64,000 nucleotides of DNA from Methylomonas rhizoryzae (GCF_008632455.1 NZ_CP043929.1:2790001-2854000); one strand, 5' to 3'. Shown: positions 18,407 through 27,431, counted from the first letter of the stretch. Program-made: numbers and translations. The notes: a model not told the origin generated them from the letters alone.

Positions 18407-19045
18407 ATGTTCAATAAATTCGCTACAACATGCTTGTTAATTTCTACTGTTCTTTCTCCGTATGCCTACGCCGACACGGTCAGTTGGGCTTCTTGGGTTG
18501 GCCAAGACGGCTCGTTTGTTCAAGACGGCAAGCCGATAGACGTGAGCTATTCCGGCCAGTACGCCTGGACAGACTTTACCAGCGGCATCTTCGACGATGT
18601 ACCCGGTTCGTTTACCAATGCCGTTTATACCAATACTCCCGGCAGCAACGGCACAATTGCGCTGACCGGAACCGGGGAAGGTCGCTTCACTTTTTCGCAC
18701 GCAGTGACTAATCCCTTGCTCGCGCTGTGGAGTGTGGGTCAGCCCGGCTATCAGGTTAGGTTCGTGTTCGACACTAGCAATTTCGAGATAGTGTCAGAAG
18801 GCGCCGGTCACTGGGGCGGCGGAAGTTTAGTTCAAGACGGCAATCGGGTAACCGGGGAAGAAGGTAACGGCTTGATACAGTTTTACGGCAGTTATACGAG
18901 TATTCATTTCCAGCTTCCGGATTACGAATACTACTACGGAGCTACTATCGGCGCTCCTACCTCGGCCGTGCCCCCGCCCGGCTCGATTTGGCTAATGGGC
19001 TCAACGCTGCTGGGCTTATTGAGTTTGAAGCGTCACAACGCTTGA
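18407..19045 (+). CDS. Secreted protein with VPLPA/PEP-CTERM-type sorting tail
   Basis: A 212-residue exported protein with a signal peptide (about 1-22, ending AYA|D). Its C-terminus has the three-part architecture of exosortase/archaeosortase substrates: a short Pro-rich motif (AVPPPGSIWLMGS), a hydrophobic helix (TLLGLLSL) and a basic end (KRHNA). It is a variant of the VPLPA-CTERM motif with Pro replacing the central Leu. The mature domain is beta-rich and Gly/Ser/Thr/Tyr-rich, of unknown function. It should be sorted to the cell surface or extracellular matrix by an exosortase encoded elsewhere. AGGA eight bases before the ATG supports the start. Confidence 0.82.
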   Translation: MFNKFATTCLLISTVLSPYAYADTVSWASWVGQDGSFVQDGKPIDVSYSGQYAWTDFTSGIFDDVPGSFTNAVYTNTPGSNGTIALTGTGEGRFTFSHAVTNPLLALWSVGQPGYQVRFVFDTSNFEIVSEGAGHWGGGSLVQDGNRVTGEEGNGLIQFYGSYTSIHFQLPDYEYYYGATIGAPTSAVPPPGSIWLMGSTLLGLLSLKRHNA

Positions 19046-19172
19046 CCGGGTTCGCCCCACCTCGTTGCCGGAATAGCAGCGCTTTTGCCGATTACCTTGA
19101 GCCGCCAGCCGCCCGCCAACGTTACATCCTGGGCGGACATCTGATCCAGTTGGGCTTTATCTACCCGGCCGT

Positions 19173-20057
19173 TCAAATCTCCCACTCGGTTACAAAATCG
19201 CGGTAAAACGCCGGATCGTGTACCGTAGCGCCACGGCGGCCGACCAAGGCCGAAGCGAAAGATTGGGCGCGTTGCAGACTCAAGCTCAACGGCCAGTGCA
19301 GTTGCAAGCCCAGCAACAGAACCGCGGCAAACGCATCGCCGGCCCCGACGGTATCCACCACTGGCATGCTCTGCGCCGGAACGACCTCGGCTTGATGGCC
19401 GCCGGCATCCATGGCAAGCGCACCTTGCTTGCCGCGGGTAACCACCAAGCCCTGCAACCGATAATCATCGATAAACCGCCGCATCGCCGTTTCGACAGGC
19501 GCGTTGTCCGCTTGCAGGGCGGCCAATTCCACATGGTTGAGTTTTATCCAATCCGCTTCGCCGGCTAGTGCCAACACCTCGGCTTTTCGCCACCAAGGTT
19601 CGCGCAGGTTGACGTCCAAAAACACCAAGCCGGTGCAACCAGCTTTCAAGCGCTCCCACGCCTGCCGAGACACCGGATTGCGTAAGGCCAAACTGCCGTG
19701 GTACAGCAAGCCGGCCGCCGGCAAGGCCTGTAACGTCTCGTCGGCGATGAAATCGTAGGCCTGTTCGGGAACGATCAGATAGCCGGGCTCGCCGTCGCTA
19801 ATGTCGACCTGCACCTTGCCGGTGGGATGCACGCTATCGGTTTGTAAGCCGGCCATGTTCATACCCCATTCCTGCATCGCCTGTTTAACCTGTTTCCCGG
19901 TCCCATCGTCCCCGACTCGGCTGATGAACAAGGGTTGTTGCCCGAAGGCTTGCAGATGCCAAGCCACGTTAAACGGCGCGCCGCCCAGCACCGCGCTGCC
20001 GTCCGGAAAATGGTCGAACAACACCTCGCCGAAAATGTATAACGCCGGTTTAGCCAT
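19173..20057 (-). CDS. fruK: Fructokinase (PfkB family)
   Basis: Ribokinase/PfkB-family sugar kinase of 294 residues. The N-terminal substrate motif GEVLFDHFPDG...LGGAPFNVA and the C-terminal catalytic signature DTVGAGDAFAA (with the base Asp) are intact. In methanotrophs fructokinase genes accompany sucrose genes (sps, spp, ams), and this gene overlaps the end of the sucrose-phosphatase-like gene by 8 bases, so phosphorylation of fructose from sucrose turnover is the likely job. Biochemical specificity is inferred from context. Confidence 0.88.
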   Translation of the reverse strand: MAKPALYIFGEVLFDHFPDGSAVLGGAPFNVAWHLQAFGQQPLFISRVGDDGTGKQVKQAMQEWGMNMAGLQTDSVHPTGKVQVDISDGEPGYLIVPEQAYDFIADETLQALPAAGLLYHGSLALRNPVSRQAWERLKAGCTGLVFLDVNLREPWWRKAEVLALAGEADWIKLNHVELAALQADNAPVETAMRRFIDDYRLQGLVVTRGKQGALAMDAGGHQAEVVPAQSMPVVDTVGAGDAFAAVLLLGLQLHWPLSLSLQRAQSFASALVGRRGATVHDPAFYRDFVTEWEI

Positions 20058-20898
20058 AGTGTTGCATCCAGGTTTGGGTATGCGGTAGAAAATGGGCGAC
20101 GCCTTCCAAAATGCCGGCGGCGTAATTGCCGTTCAAACCCATAAAACCGCCTTGCGCCAAATACAACGCCGCTTCGGTGCCGTTTTGCCTGGCCAATTCT
20201 TGGGCTTGAGTTTTCACCGCGTCGGCCGCATTAGCGACTAAAACCGATTGCACCCGGCTGATCAATACAGGCAAATCGTTACCGCTATCGCCGGCGAATA
20301 CGGTTTGGCCGGGGTCGATGCCAAGTTGCTCCATCAAGAATTCGACCGCGTGGTACTTGGTTGCGCTGGACGGCAGCACGTCCAGCAGCACCACTTGCTC
20401 GGCTTCGTCCAGACTGTAAATCACCTCGGCTTTAACGCCGCAATCGGCGATGCGTGCCTGCATGATCTCCAGCAATTCGGCCGCATCCCTATCTAAGTTT
20501 AAATAGTAACTCAGCTTAAAACGGTTTTGCTTGCCCGGCTCTTGCAAGGTTAACCTAGGCAGGTCCGCGAATAACAAGTGCAAACTGGCGTGATCGTGCC
20601 CGCGCCAATCGGCTGCGATCCGGTTTTCCCAGGCCTCGAAAACCTGCCAGCTGCTGCCATCGAGCCGGTACACGCTGCTGCCGACATCGCCGACTACATA
20701 ATCCGGCAGCGGTAAGCCGAAATCAGCAATCGCTTGCTGTACCAAGGTTTTATCGCGGCCGGACACGTAAGCGACTAACACCTCGGGCCTGGCCGCCAAC
20801 GCCGCAAACAGCGGCCGGGCCGACGGCGATTCCGGCGCGTTGCCGTTCGGTAACAGGGTTCGGTCCAGATCGGTACAAATCAGTATGCGTTCTATCAT
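20050..20898 (-). CDS. spp: Sucrose-6-phosphate phosphatase-like HAD hydrolase
   Basis: A 282-residue Cof/SPP-type HAD phosphatase. Motif I is DLDRTL (nucleophile and acid-base Asp), motif II lies in YVSGRDK, and motif IV is AGDSGNDLPVL. The cap includes NRFKLSYYLN, as in sucrose phosphatases. It would hydrolyse sucrose-6-phosphate to sucrose, a compatible solute and carbon store. The frame opens at 21006, but ATG 20898 (MIERILICTDLDRT) places motif I at the normal N-terminal distance. It overlaps fruK by 8 bases. Sucrose-phosphate synthase and amylosucrase genes are not beside it. Confidence 0.85.
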   Translation of the reverse strand: MIERILICTDLDRTLLPNGNAPESPSARPLFAALAARPEVLVAYVSGRDKTLVQQAIADFGLPLPDYVVGDVGSSVYRLDGSSWQVFEAWENRIAADWRGHDHASLHLLFADLPRLTLQEPGKQNRFKLSYYLNLDRDAAELLEIMQARIADCGVKAEVIYSLDEAEQVVLLDVLPSSATKYHAVEFLMEQLGIDPGQTVFAGDSGNDLPVLISRVQSVLVANAADAVKTQAQELARQNGTEAALYLAQGGFMGLNGNYAAGILEGVAHFLPHTQTWMQHYG

Positions 20899-21193
20899 CG
20901 CCACGTCCCGATTAACGGCTAAACGCCGCATGTTGCCTGCTATCCTACTTAATTTTAAGCGGGCGCGACTTGGTTTTTTCCCAGCCGCTAAGCTTAAAGC
21001 GGTCACGCTACCCCAAAGTCCACTGGTTCCGGCATATCAAGCCAAGCGATAATTCAATCCTAAGTTGCAATCACTAAGTTGTCGACGTGTACAGCTCAGG
21101 GGATCCGGTTATAATTTGCAAACCCGTCTATCCTACCTGTCTGATATACGTCTGCGCTATCGCATCATCCATTTCCGAATATCTTTTGCTTTC

Positions 21194-22564
21194 ATGAAAA
21201 TTGTCATTCTGGGTGCCGGTGTTACCGGTTCTTCGGTCGCCGGCGCACTCGCCAGCGAAGAGAACGATATTGTGGTTATCGACAAGAATCCGCAATTGCT
21301 GTCAGCGCTTAAAAGCAGACTGGATATCGCTACGATAGAGGGCAACGCGGCCCATCCGACCATATTGGAACAAGCCGGAGTCGGCTCGGCCGACATGGTC
21401 ATTGCGGTTACCGACCGCGATGAAACCAACATGCTGGCCTGTCAAGTCATCAACACCTTGTACGAAAAGCCCAAAACCATCGCCCGGGTTCGCGCCATCG
21501 ACTTTCTAAACCATCCGGAGCTGTTCAAACCCGGCGGCATCGACATCGTCATCAGCCCGGAACAAGTGGTCACCGAATCCATACACAACCTGATCAAATA
21601 CCCCGGCGCACTGCACGTTTCCGAATTTGCCGAAGGCATGGTGCGCTTATTTTCGATCCGGGTCGCCTTAGCCGGCTTTTTGACCGGCAAACGCATTCAA
21701 ACCGTCAAGGAAAAGCTGGCCGACAGTATGATTCGAGTGGTCGCCATTTTTCGCGACGGCAAAGCCATACCGGTCAACGGCGAAGCGGTGATCACCGCCG
21801 GGGATGAAGTTTTTTTCGTCTGCCCACGCGACAAAGTACGTAAGACATTGATGGATTTAAACAAATTGGAGTCGCCAATCAAATCCATCATGCTGGCCGG
21901 CGGCGGCCACGTCGGCAAGCGCCTAGCGATTGCCCTGGAAAACAACTATCAAGTCAAAATCATCGAACAAGACATCAACCGCGCCAAAGAAATCTCTAAC
22001 GATCTTCGTAAAACATTGATTTTACATGGAGACTGCACGGACGAATCCTTGCTGCAAGAGGAAATGATAGAAGACATCGATTTGTTTTGCGCGATCACCA
22101 ATAACGACGGCATCAACTTGATTTCCGCAGGTTTGGCCAAAAAGTTAGGCGCCAAAAAGGCCATCTGCCTGATCAATAACAATTCCTACTTGAAACTGCT
22201 GGACAACAGCGAAATCGATTTGGCGATTCAACCCAAACTGGAAACCCTGGGCGGCATTTTAAAACACGTACGCAAAGGCGACGTGGTCGGCGTCAGTTCG
22301 GTCTGCGGCGGCAGCGCGGAGGCCATAGAAGCTATCGCTCACCGCAGCCAAAACGATACCGCGTCGGTGGTTGGGTTGCGGGTGGACCAAATCAATCTGC
22401 CGGAAGGCGTTATTCTTGGCGCCTTGATTCGCGACCACGAAGTGATTCCGGTACACCACGATACGGTATTTTCCGACGGCGACCACGTGGTCATGTTCGC
22501 CTTGGAAAAGAAATTGATCAAATCGATCGAACACTATTTCCAGCCCATCGAATCTTTCAACTAA
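21194..22564 (+). CDS. trkA: Trk potassium-uptake regulatory subunit TrkA
   Basis: Cytoplasmic NAD(H)-binding subunit that gates the TrkH/TrkG potassium channel. It has 456 residues with the TrkA double arrangement: RCK-N domain 1 (MKIVILGAGVTGSSVAG), RCK-C 1, then RCK-N domain 2 (SIMLAGGGHVGKRLA, with IIEQDINRA) and RCK-C 2. The ATG at 21194 is chosen because the family starts at MKIVILGAG; the open frame extends to 21065 but has no domain content there. No trkH is adjacent. Confidence 0.95.
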   Translation: MKIVILGAGVTGSSVAGALASEENDIVVIDKNPQLLSALKSRLDIATIEGNAAHPTILEQAGVGSADMVIAVTDRDETNMLACQVINTLYEKPKTIARVRAIDFLNHPELFKPGGIDIVISPEQVVTESIHNLIKYPGALHVSEFAEGMVRLFSIRVALAGFLTGKRIQTVKEKLADSMIRVVAIFRDGKAIPVNGEAVITAGDEVFFVCPRDKVRKTLMDLNKLESPIKSIMLAGGGHVGKRLAIALENNYQVKIIEQDINRAKEISNDLRKTLILHGDCTDESLLQEEMIEDIDLFCAITNNDGINLISAGLAKKLGAKKAICLINNNSYLKLLDNSEIDLAIQPKLETLGGILKHVRKGDVVGVSSVCGGSAEAIEAIAHRSQNDTASVVGLRVDQINLPEGVILGALIRDHEVIPVHHDTVFSDGDHVVMFALEKKLIKSIEHYFQPIESFN

Positions 22565-22616
22565 GACCCAAAACCCAAAATCCGGTCAATTGGGTAAAAT
22601 TTTCGCCGCAACTCTC

Positions 22617-23165
22617 CTAAGAACGCGCACCGTCCAAACCGTCGATGATGGCCAAGGTTTTTCGCGGCAGCGCCAGCGCGTCGTTACGCAGCAAAGACAA
22701 CTGACTGTCTTCGTGTATCGCAGTCAAAAACTGAATTAACGCTAGCTCGCTCTGCAAGCGCTCTTGCTCGTTCCGGGTTTCCCACATTCTGTTCAGCAGC
22801 TGTTTGGCGTGATGGTGAACGGTAAATGCCACGGCATCCGGTAGATGCGCGTAACTGCTTTTCAGAGAGTCTTTCAAGTTATCCAAAGCCTGCAGATATT
22901 CCTGATAATCGCGCAAATCCTGTTTGCAGCGGATTTTCACCATTTCCAATTCGCTTTGGTGTTCGGCTTGCGCCATAGCCATTTCGTGCGCCAAGCGTTG
23001 AGCCTGTTTTTTCAGTTGGGCGACCAAAGCCTGTTCCGCCAGCGCCTGTTGTCTGCGCAATGTTGCCACGTCTTCCTGCCGGGAAAGCCGCCATAGCAAA
23101 TTTTCGTCCAACTTAGCCCGGCAAATCCCCAGAACATCGGACAACCAGCGTTCTAACCGCGGCAT
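22617..23165 (-). CDS. Coiled-coil protein of unknown function
   Basis: A 182-residue, highly charged, mostly helical protein. Residues about 30-110 are rich in Gln, Glu, Lys, Leu and Ala in heptad-like order (RRQQALAEQALVAQLKKQAQ), predicting a coiled coil. There is no signal or membrane segment. It overlaps the upstream membrane-protein gene (23153-23677) by 13 bases, so the two are surely co-expressed and may form a complex at the membrane. No family is recognised. Confidence 0.7.
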   Translation of the reverse strand: MPRLERWLSDVLGICRAKLDENLLWRLSRQEDVATLRRQQALAEQALVAQLKKQAQRLAHEMAMAQAEHQSELEMVKIRCKQDLRDYQEYLQALDNLKDSLKSSYAHLPDAVAFTVHHHAKQLLNRMWETRNEQERLQSELALIQFLTAIHEDSQLSLLRNDALALPRKTLAIIDGLDGARS

Positions 23166-23677
23166 AGTAGTTTTTGCCGCAAGGTCAACATGGCTTGGGT
23201 ATCCGCCAGGCGTTTATGCCGTTTCAAGTCTTTCCAGGCCTGCTCCAGCTCGGCCTCGGGAACCATGACTGCTATTTCGGCCCGAATCGATTGATACAAT
23301 TGCCGGCTTTGTTTTTTGTTATCCGCGGCCAGCAACCGGCTACGTTTGATTTGCAACCAGTAATGCTGTTGACTCTTTTCCAAACAGGCCTGCCTCTCGG
23401 CATCCTGACGTCTTACCGTTAACGACGCCAATTGCCGCTGCGCAACAGCTTTCCGATCGAAAAAGTCAAACAACCCGAGCGCAATCGCACGTACCACGAG
23501 AAAAACGCCGAGCACCAGCATCCAGCCAAAACCCAGCAATAGCAATTTATTGGCCCAGGCATAGCAAAAATCGGCTGCTAGCGGAATATCGAATCGCCAG
23601 CAGAAAAAGCCGGTCAACATCAAGCCGATAGCCAAGCTGCAAGCCAACAATACGCCGTACACAATAGCCTTAACCAT
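23153..23677 (-). CDS. Two-TM membrane protein with coiled-coil tail
   Basis: A 174-residue protein with two N-terminal membrane helices (about 5-27 and 44-68) and a long charged helical C-terminal domain facing the cytoplasm by the positive-inside rule. Not recognised as a known family. It overlaps the coiled-coil gene downstream. The pair looks like a membrane scaffold plus a soluble partner. Confidence 0.7.
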   Translation of the reverse strand: MVKAIVYGVLLACSLAIGLMLTGFFCWRFDIPLAADFCYAWANKLLLLGFGWMLVLGVFLVVRAIALGLFDFFDRKAVAQRQLASLTVRRQDAERQACLEKSQQHYWLQIKRSRLLAADNKKQSRQLYQSIRAEIAVMVPEAELEQAWKDLKRHKRLADTQAMLTLRQKLLCRG

Positions 23678-23695
23678 GTTCGCTCCGATCCGACA

Positions 23696-24073
23696 CTAGG
23701 TACCGCGCTCGATAAACTCCAGCGCATTGCCGTCGCGGTCGCGGCAAAACAAGGCTTTTCGTCCGGATATGCTGGTCGTATACGCTATGCCTTCGCGGTC
23801 CAAGGTATCGCGCAAAGCGTCTACCGAATTGCAATGCAAGGCCACATGCCGGTCTCTGCCGCCGTGGGCCGGACGGCCGGTAGTCGGATCGGGATTATCC
23901 AATTCCAACAGATGAATTTGCTGCTCGCCGATTTGCAGCCAAGCACCGGGAAAAGGCAAATCGGGCCGTTCGGTCGGCGTCATGCCCAACACGTCACGAT
24001 AAAACCGCAAGGATTGTTCGGCATCGGAAACGATTAAACTGGCATGGTGTAGGGTGAGTGCGAATTTCGACAT
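23696..24073 (-). CDS. VOC/glyoxalase-family protein
   Basis: A 125-residue vicinal-oxygen-chelate protein: LTLHHASLIVSDAEQSLRFYRDVLGM at the start, a second metal-ligand region around RHVALHCNSVDAL, and DRDGNALEFIE at the end. Members include glyoxalase I, dioxygenases and resistance proteins. Metal ligands appear as His (HHAS), Glu/His in the middle and Glu (LEFIE). The start is at MSKFAL (24073), with an in-frame ATG three codons earlier as an alternative. Substrate unknown. Confidence 0.85.
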   Translation of the reverse strand: MSKFALTLHHASLIVSDAEQSLRFYRDVLGMTPTERPDLPFPGAWLQIGEQQIHLLELDNPDPTTGRPAHGGRDRHVALHCNSVDALRDTLDREGIAYTTSISGRKALFCRDRDGNALEFIERGT

Positions 24074-24118
24074 GACTGCCATCCGGGTGTATTGATACGG
24101 CTATTATAGCCCGCCGTT

Positions 24119-24892
24119 CTAACGGCTTTGCAGCCAGCTCAAGCTGTCTACAGTATTTCCTGTCGGTTTATATTCCGCGCCTACCCAACCGCAATAGTTA
24201 AGTTTCCGCAACAAATCGAACAAGGCATCGAAATCGACCGTGCCGCTGCCCGGTTGTCCGCGTCCCGGACAATCGGCAAACTGAATATGGCTTATCTTGT
24301 CGATGTGCCGGGCCAAAAACTGCGTGCAATCCTGCTGCATGCGGCTCATGTGATAAATATCGTATTGCAACCCCAGATTGGGATGAGCGAGTTCTGAAAA
24401 CACCGCCAGCATTTTAGCGTGGTCGTCCAGCAAAAAACCGGGCATATCGACACTATTGATCGCTTCGAACACGGCCGTAACGCCAATCCCGGCCAAGCGG
24501 TCGGCCGCAAGGCGCAAATTTTGGATAAAAGTCGATAAATAATCGTTTAGACGAGCACGATTCAAACAGCGGCCGGGCAGTATATTCACCAGCAAAGCAT
24601 CGAGGGTAACCGCATAGTCGCAGGCTTGTTGCAAACCGTCTAAAAACCGCTCACGCTTTTCCGGCACGGCCGCCAAGCCCTCCCCGCCCTGTAGCAAATC
24701 ATCGGCCGGGACATTAAACAAGACCATGCGCAAGCCGTGTTCATCCAATAGGGCTTTAATCCGCTCGGCCGGCAATTCGTAGGGAAACTGGATCTCCACC
24801 GCCTGAAAACCGTGTCGTTTCGCTGCAGCGAAACGTTGTTCCAGCGGCAACTCGGTAAACAGCATGCTCAGATTGGCACAAAACCGCAGCAT
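24119..24892 (-). CDS. hyi: Hydroxypyruvate isomerase
   Basis: TIM-barrel isomerase (AP endonuclease 2 family) of 257 residues interconverting hydroxypyruvate and tartronate semialdehyde. Typical features are MLRFCANLSMLFTELPLEQRF at the start, QAVEIQFPYELPA, AVNSVDMPGFLLDD-type sequence (here EAINSVDMPGF), LQYDIYHM and GAEYKP near the end with catalytic Glu residues. The ATG at 24892 overlaps the stop of the reductase upstream by one base (TAATG), showing tight coupling. The longer frame to 25066 is only overlap with that gene. Confidence 0.93.
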   Translation of the reverse strand: MLRFCANLSMLFTELPLEQRFAAAKRHGFQAVEIQFPYELPAERIKALLDEHGLRMVLFNVPADDLLQGGEGLAAVPEKRERFLDGLQQACDYAVTLDALLVNILPGRCLNRARLNDYLSTFIQNLRLAADRLAGIGVTAVFEAINSVDMPGFLLDDHAKMLAVFSELAHPNLGLQYDIYHMSRMQQDCTQFLARHIDKISHIQFADCPGRGQPGSGTVDFDALFDLLRKLNYCGWVGAEYKPTGNTVDSLSWLQSR

Positions 24893-25767
24893 TACCGGTT
24901 CGAGTAAAGATTGATCAAGGTAGCGGGATCCTGCTCGGCATAGCCGCGGCCGGCGTGCAAGCGCATCAATTGCGCGGCTAACGCGGACATCGGCACCGAA
25001 CACTCGTGTTCCGCAGCAATCTGATCGGCCAGTGTTAAATCTTTCAATAAAGTCTTGACTCGCCATTTTACCGAGGCGAAATCCTCGGCTGCCATTTCCG
25101 GCCCAACGATTTGCAACGGTTTGGAATCGGCGAAACCGCCGGTTAAAGCGTGCGGGATTTGTGCACTATCGACACCCGCCCGTTTGGCCAGTGCCATCAT
25201 TTCCGCAATCACCATCACGTTGCAACTGACGATCATTTGATTGCAAATTTTGGTGATCTGGCCACTCCCTACCGGCCCCATGTGGGTTAATCGACTGTAC
25301 AGAGGCGCTAAAACCGTGCGGGTGACGGCAATATCCGCCGCATCGCCCCCGGCCATGATGGTCAGACTGCCTTGCTCGGCCCCAGCCGTACCGCCGGATA
25401 CCGGCGCGTCTACCCAGCGCATGCCGGATTCGCCGGCCGACGCCGCTAAGCGTCTGGTCGCATCCGGTGCGATACTGGACAAGTCGATCACCAGCGTGTT
25501 CGGTTTGGCATGCGGAAAAAGCTCCGCTGCCGCGATCTGTTCCACCGCGGCAGTATCCGCCAAACATAGCAAAACCACGTCGACCTGCCTCAGCAATTCC
25601 GCCACCGAATCACAGATACCGGCCCCGGCTTGTGCCACGGTAGCCAGTTTTTCCGCCGTCCGATTCCATACCCTAACGTCGAAACCCGCAGCCAGTAAAC
25701 GCAAGACCAAAGGTTGCCCCATCAGTCCGATGCCGATGAAGCCTAAAATGTGTTTCGAACCCATCAT
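24892..25767 (-). CDS. glxR: 2-Hydroxy-3-oxopropionate (tartronate semialdehyde) reductase
   Basis: Beta-hydroxyacid dehydrogenase of 291 residues that reduces tartronate semialdehyde to glycerate with NAD(P)H. The Rossmann motif GFIGIGLMGQP is at the N-terminus, DAPVSGGTAGAEQGSLTIMAGG is the substrate-binding signature, and the catalytic Lys lies in GSGQITKICNQMI. It is directly coupled to hyi, which strongly supports the glyoxylate/hydroxypyruvate-to-glycerate role, a route useful with serine-cycle or glycolate metabolism. Confidence 0.93.
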   Translation of the reverse strand: MMGSKHILGFIGIGLMGQPLVLRLLAAGFDVRVWNRTAEKLATVAQAGAGICDSVAELLRQVDVVLLCLADTAAVEQIAAAELFPHAKPNTLVIDLSSIAPDATRRLAASAGESGMRWVDAPVSGGTAGAEQGSLTIMAGGDAADIAVTRTVLAPLYSRLTHMGPVGSGQITKICNQMIVSCNVMVIAEMMALAKRAGVDSAQIPHALTGGFADSKPLQIVGPEMAAEDFASVKWRVKTLLKDLTLADQIAAEHECSVPMSALAAQLMRLHAGRGYAEQDPATLINLYSNR

Positions 25768-25770
25768 CGC

Positions 25771-26313
25771 TTATTCGTACAGCGCATCGCTTAAATCCGG
25801 GGCAGGCGGCAGGGTTTCTCGCGCGATACGCTCGCCGTAATCGCCGCCGGACCGGCCCTGCGACAGGCTATTCAACAAATTGGCGTGCACCATTTCAAAA
25901 GCCTTGTCGAAATCGGCATTGACGAAACCGCGTACCAGTTGCACACAAAGCATATACAGCCCGGAGTAGTGCACGGTTTCTCCCGACGCGCACAGGCTGA
26001 TTTTTTCCGACAACGCTTTGACGATAGACAACACCGAGCCGTCTTGCCGCCAAGAGGCCGGAGTAGCCAGCACATCGCCGCCGGAACAAGCGATTGCCGC
26101 CAACGCGTTATAGGCCAAATCGACCAAGCCGGCCAAAATTTTCACCAAATCCCCGGCGGTTAAGGCCTTGAAAGTTTCGCTGGCGCAATCCATCAGTAGC
26201 GCCTGCCGCATCACGACGTCCATATCCGCCAGATGCATGCTGTCCGGATAAACCGGCTGCACGATGCCGAAGCTGTCGTGAAACTCCCTGACTAGTTGTA
26301 AGTGCTTATTCAT
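25771..26313 (-). CDS. MazG-like NTP pyrophosphohydrolase-family protein (degenerate site)
   Basis: A 180-residue helical protein whose start (LVREFHDSFGIVQP) and central helices (AGDLVKILAGLVDLAYNALA) resemble the all-alpha NTP-pyrophosphatase/MazG-like family. In true enzymes the first helix has Glu-Glu-x-x-Glu; here it reads ASETFKAL, so the metal-binding set seems incomplete, although the later Asp is kept. It may be inactive or a distant branch. It lies 3 bases upstream of glxR on the same strand. The assignment is tentative. Confidence 0.5.
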   Translation of the reverse strand: MNKHLQLVREFHDSFGIVQPVYPDSMHLADMDVVMRQALLMDCASETFKALTAGDLVKILAGLVDLAYNALAAIACSGGDVLATPASWRQDGSVLSIVKALSEKISLCASGETVHYSGLYMLCVQLVRGFVNADFDKAFEMVHANLLNSLSQGRSGGDYGERIARETLPPAPDLSDALYE

Positions 26314-26390
26314 GATGTCCTCCTATTCGCAAACACATTGTCGATTTTTCGCGAAGCAACCGGCTACGCATAAGTTACAGCACAAGAGAG

Positions 26391-26879
26391 TTAGCGCGCC
26401 CGTTTGCGCGCTTGTAGCAAAGACAGCGCAACAATCACGATCAAAGCCAATAATGACGTTTCCAACAGTAAAAACGCCGCTATTTTGAAATACGCGAAAT
26501 AAGGATGCGCATAACGGACCAACCAACCGGCCGCCTCGTCGGCGATGGCTGCAAAATAAATAACCACGCTGAGCCAAACCTTTGCCGGAGTCGGCAAATC
26601 CGTCATCAGCATCAGATGGGTTAAGGTCAACACCAGCATACCCATCGCAAACAAATGAAAATGCGTAACTTCCAATAAGCTTTGATAGCTTTTAGGCTGC
26701 GTGAATTGTGCCTCGTCCCCCAAATAATAAGCCAGAACCGAATCGCCGCTCAGACTCATTTTGTGAAAGTACATCAAGCCGTTGCTAAGCCAAAGCAAGG
26801 CCACGTAACCTAAAAAAAGCAAAATCAAGGTGTTGATCAACAGTTGGCGATTCTGCTCGCCGGTGACAAAAAATCGCAT
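26391..26879 (-). CDS. Four-TM membrane protein of unknown function
   Basis: A 162-residue inner-membrane protein with four hydrophobic helices (about 15-35, 72-92, 100-120 and 130-153). Helix 2 is rich in His and Met (EVTHFHLFAMGMLVLTLTHLML), which could bind haem or metal; that is inference. It is 3 bases downstream of the FMN-binding protein gene, so the two form an operon and probably a flavin-linked membrane redox unit. Confidence 0.75.
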   Translation of the reverse strand: MRFFVTGEQNRQLLINTLILLFLGYVALLWLSNGLMYFHKMSLSGDSVLAYYLGDEAQFTQPKSYQSLLEVTHFHLFAMGMLVLTLTHLMLMTDLPTPAKVWLSVVIYFAAIADEAAGWLVRYAHPYFAYFKIAAFLLLETSLLALIVIVALSLLQARKRAR

Positions 26880-26882
26880 GGC

Positions 26883-27431
26883 TTATTGAGTCTTTTTCAA
26901 CATGACTTGGTAAATCGCCAATAGTTTGCGAGCCCCGTTTAACGCAGCCCGCGAACTTAAGGTTGCACCGGAAACCGCTTGCACGTCTGTATCGAAGCTC
27001 AACTTCTCCAGCGGCAAATTCAATAATTTGGCATACCAACGATCTGGCGGCTGATACTCCGGCGGCTCGTGAAACGCCAGGATGCGCAAGTTGGCTAAAT
27101 TGCCGGCGGCATCGACCACTAACAACATCGTTTCCGGCTGAGTACGCACGTTATGCGATTCAATCATCGCATAACCGACAATTTGTCCTTGTTTTTTACC
27201 GACAAAGACGCTGATTAAGTTGGACTCCAATTTACTTTTGGCCAACTGTTCAATTTGCACTATCTGACTTTCAGTGGGAAACAGCGATAACAATTCCACG
27301 CTGGCATCCGTTCCAAACGCCATTTCCAAAGCCTCGTCCTTACTGAAATAAACCGTTGAAAAACAAGGCATTGCAAATACGACAACACTAAGCGCTAAAA
27401 CAAACCGGCGTAACGATTCGAAACTAAGCAT
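26883..27431 (-). CDS. FMN-binding domain protein, exported
   Basis: A 182-residue exported protein with a signal peptide (about 1-25) and an FMN_bind domain (as in NqrC/RnfG). The covalent flavinylation-type motif SGATLSS is at 154-160, with Thr157 as the likely FMN-phosphate attachment residue. It would carry electrons on the periplasmic side of the membrane. It is the first gene of an operon with a 4-TM protein and is divergent from a porin; a Fur-box-like palindrome lies between them. Confidence 0.82.
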   Translation of the reverse strand: MLSFESLRRFVLALSVVVFAMPCFSTVYFSKDEALEMAFGTDASVELLSLFPTESQIVQIEQLAKSKLESNLISVFVGKKQGQIVGYAMIESHNVRTQPETMLLVVDAAGNLANLRILAFHEPPEYQPPDRWYAKLLNLPLEKLSFDTDVQAVSGATLSSRAALNGARKLLAIYQVMLKKTQ

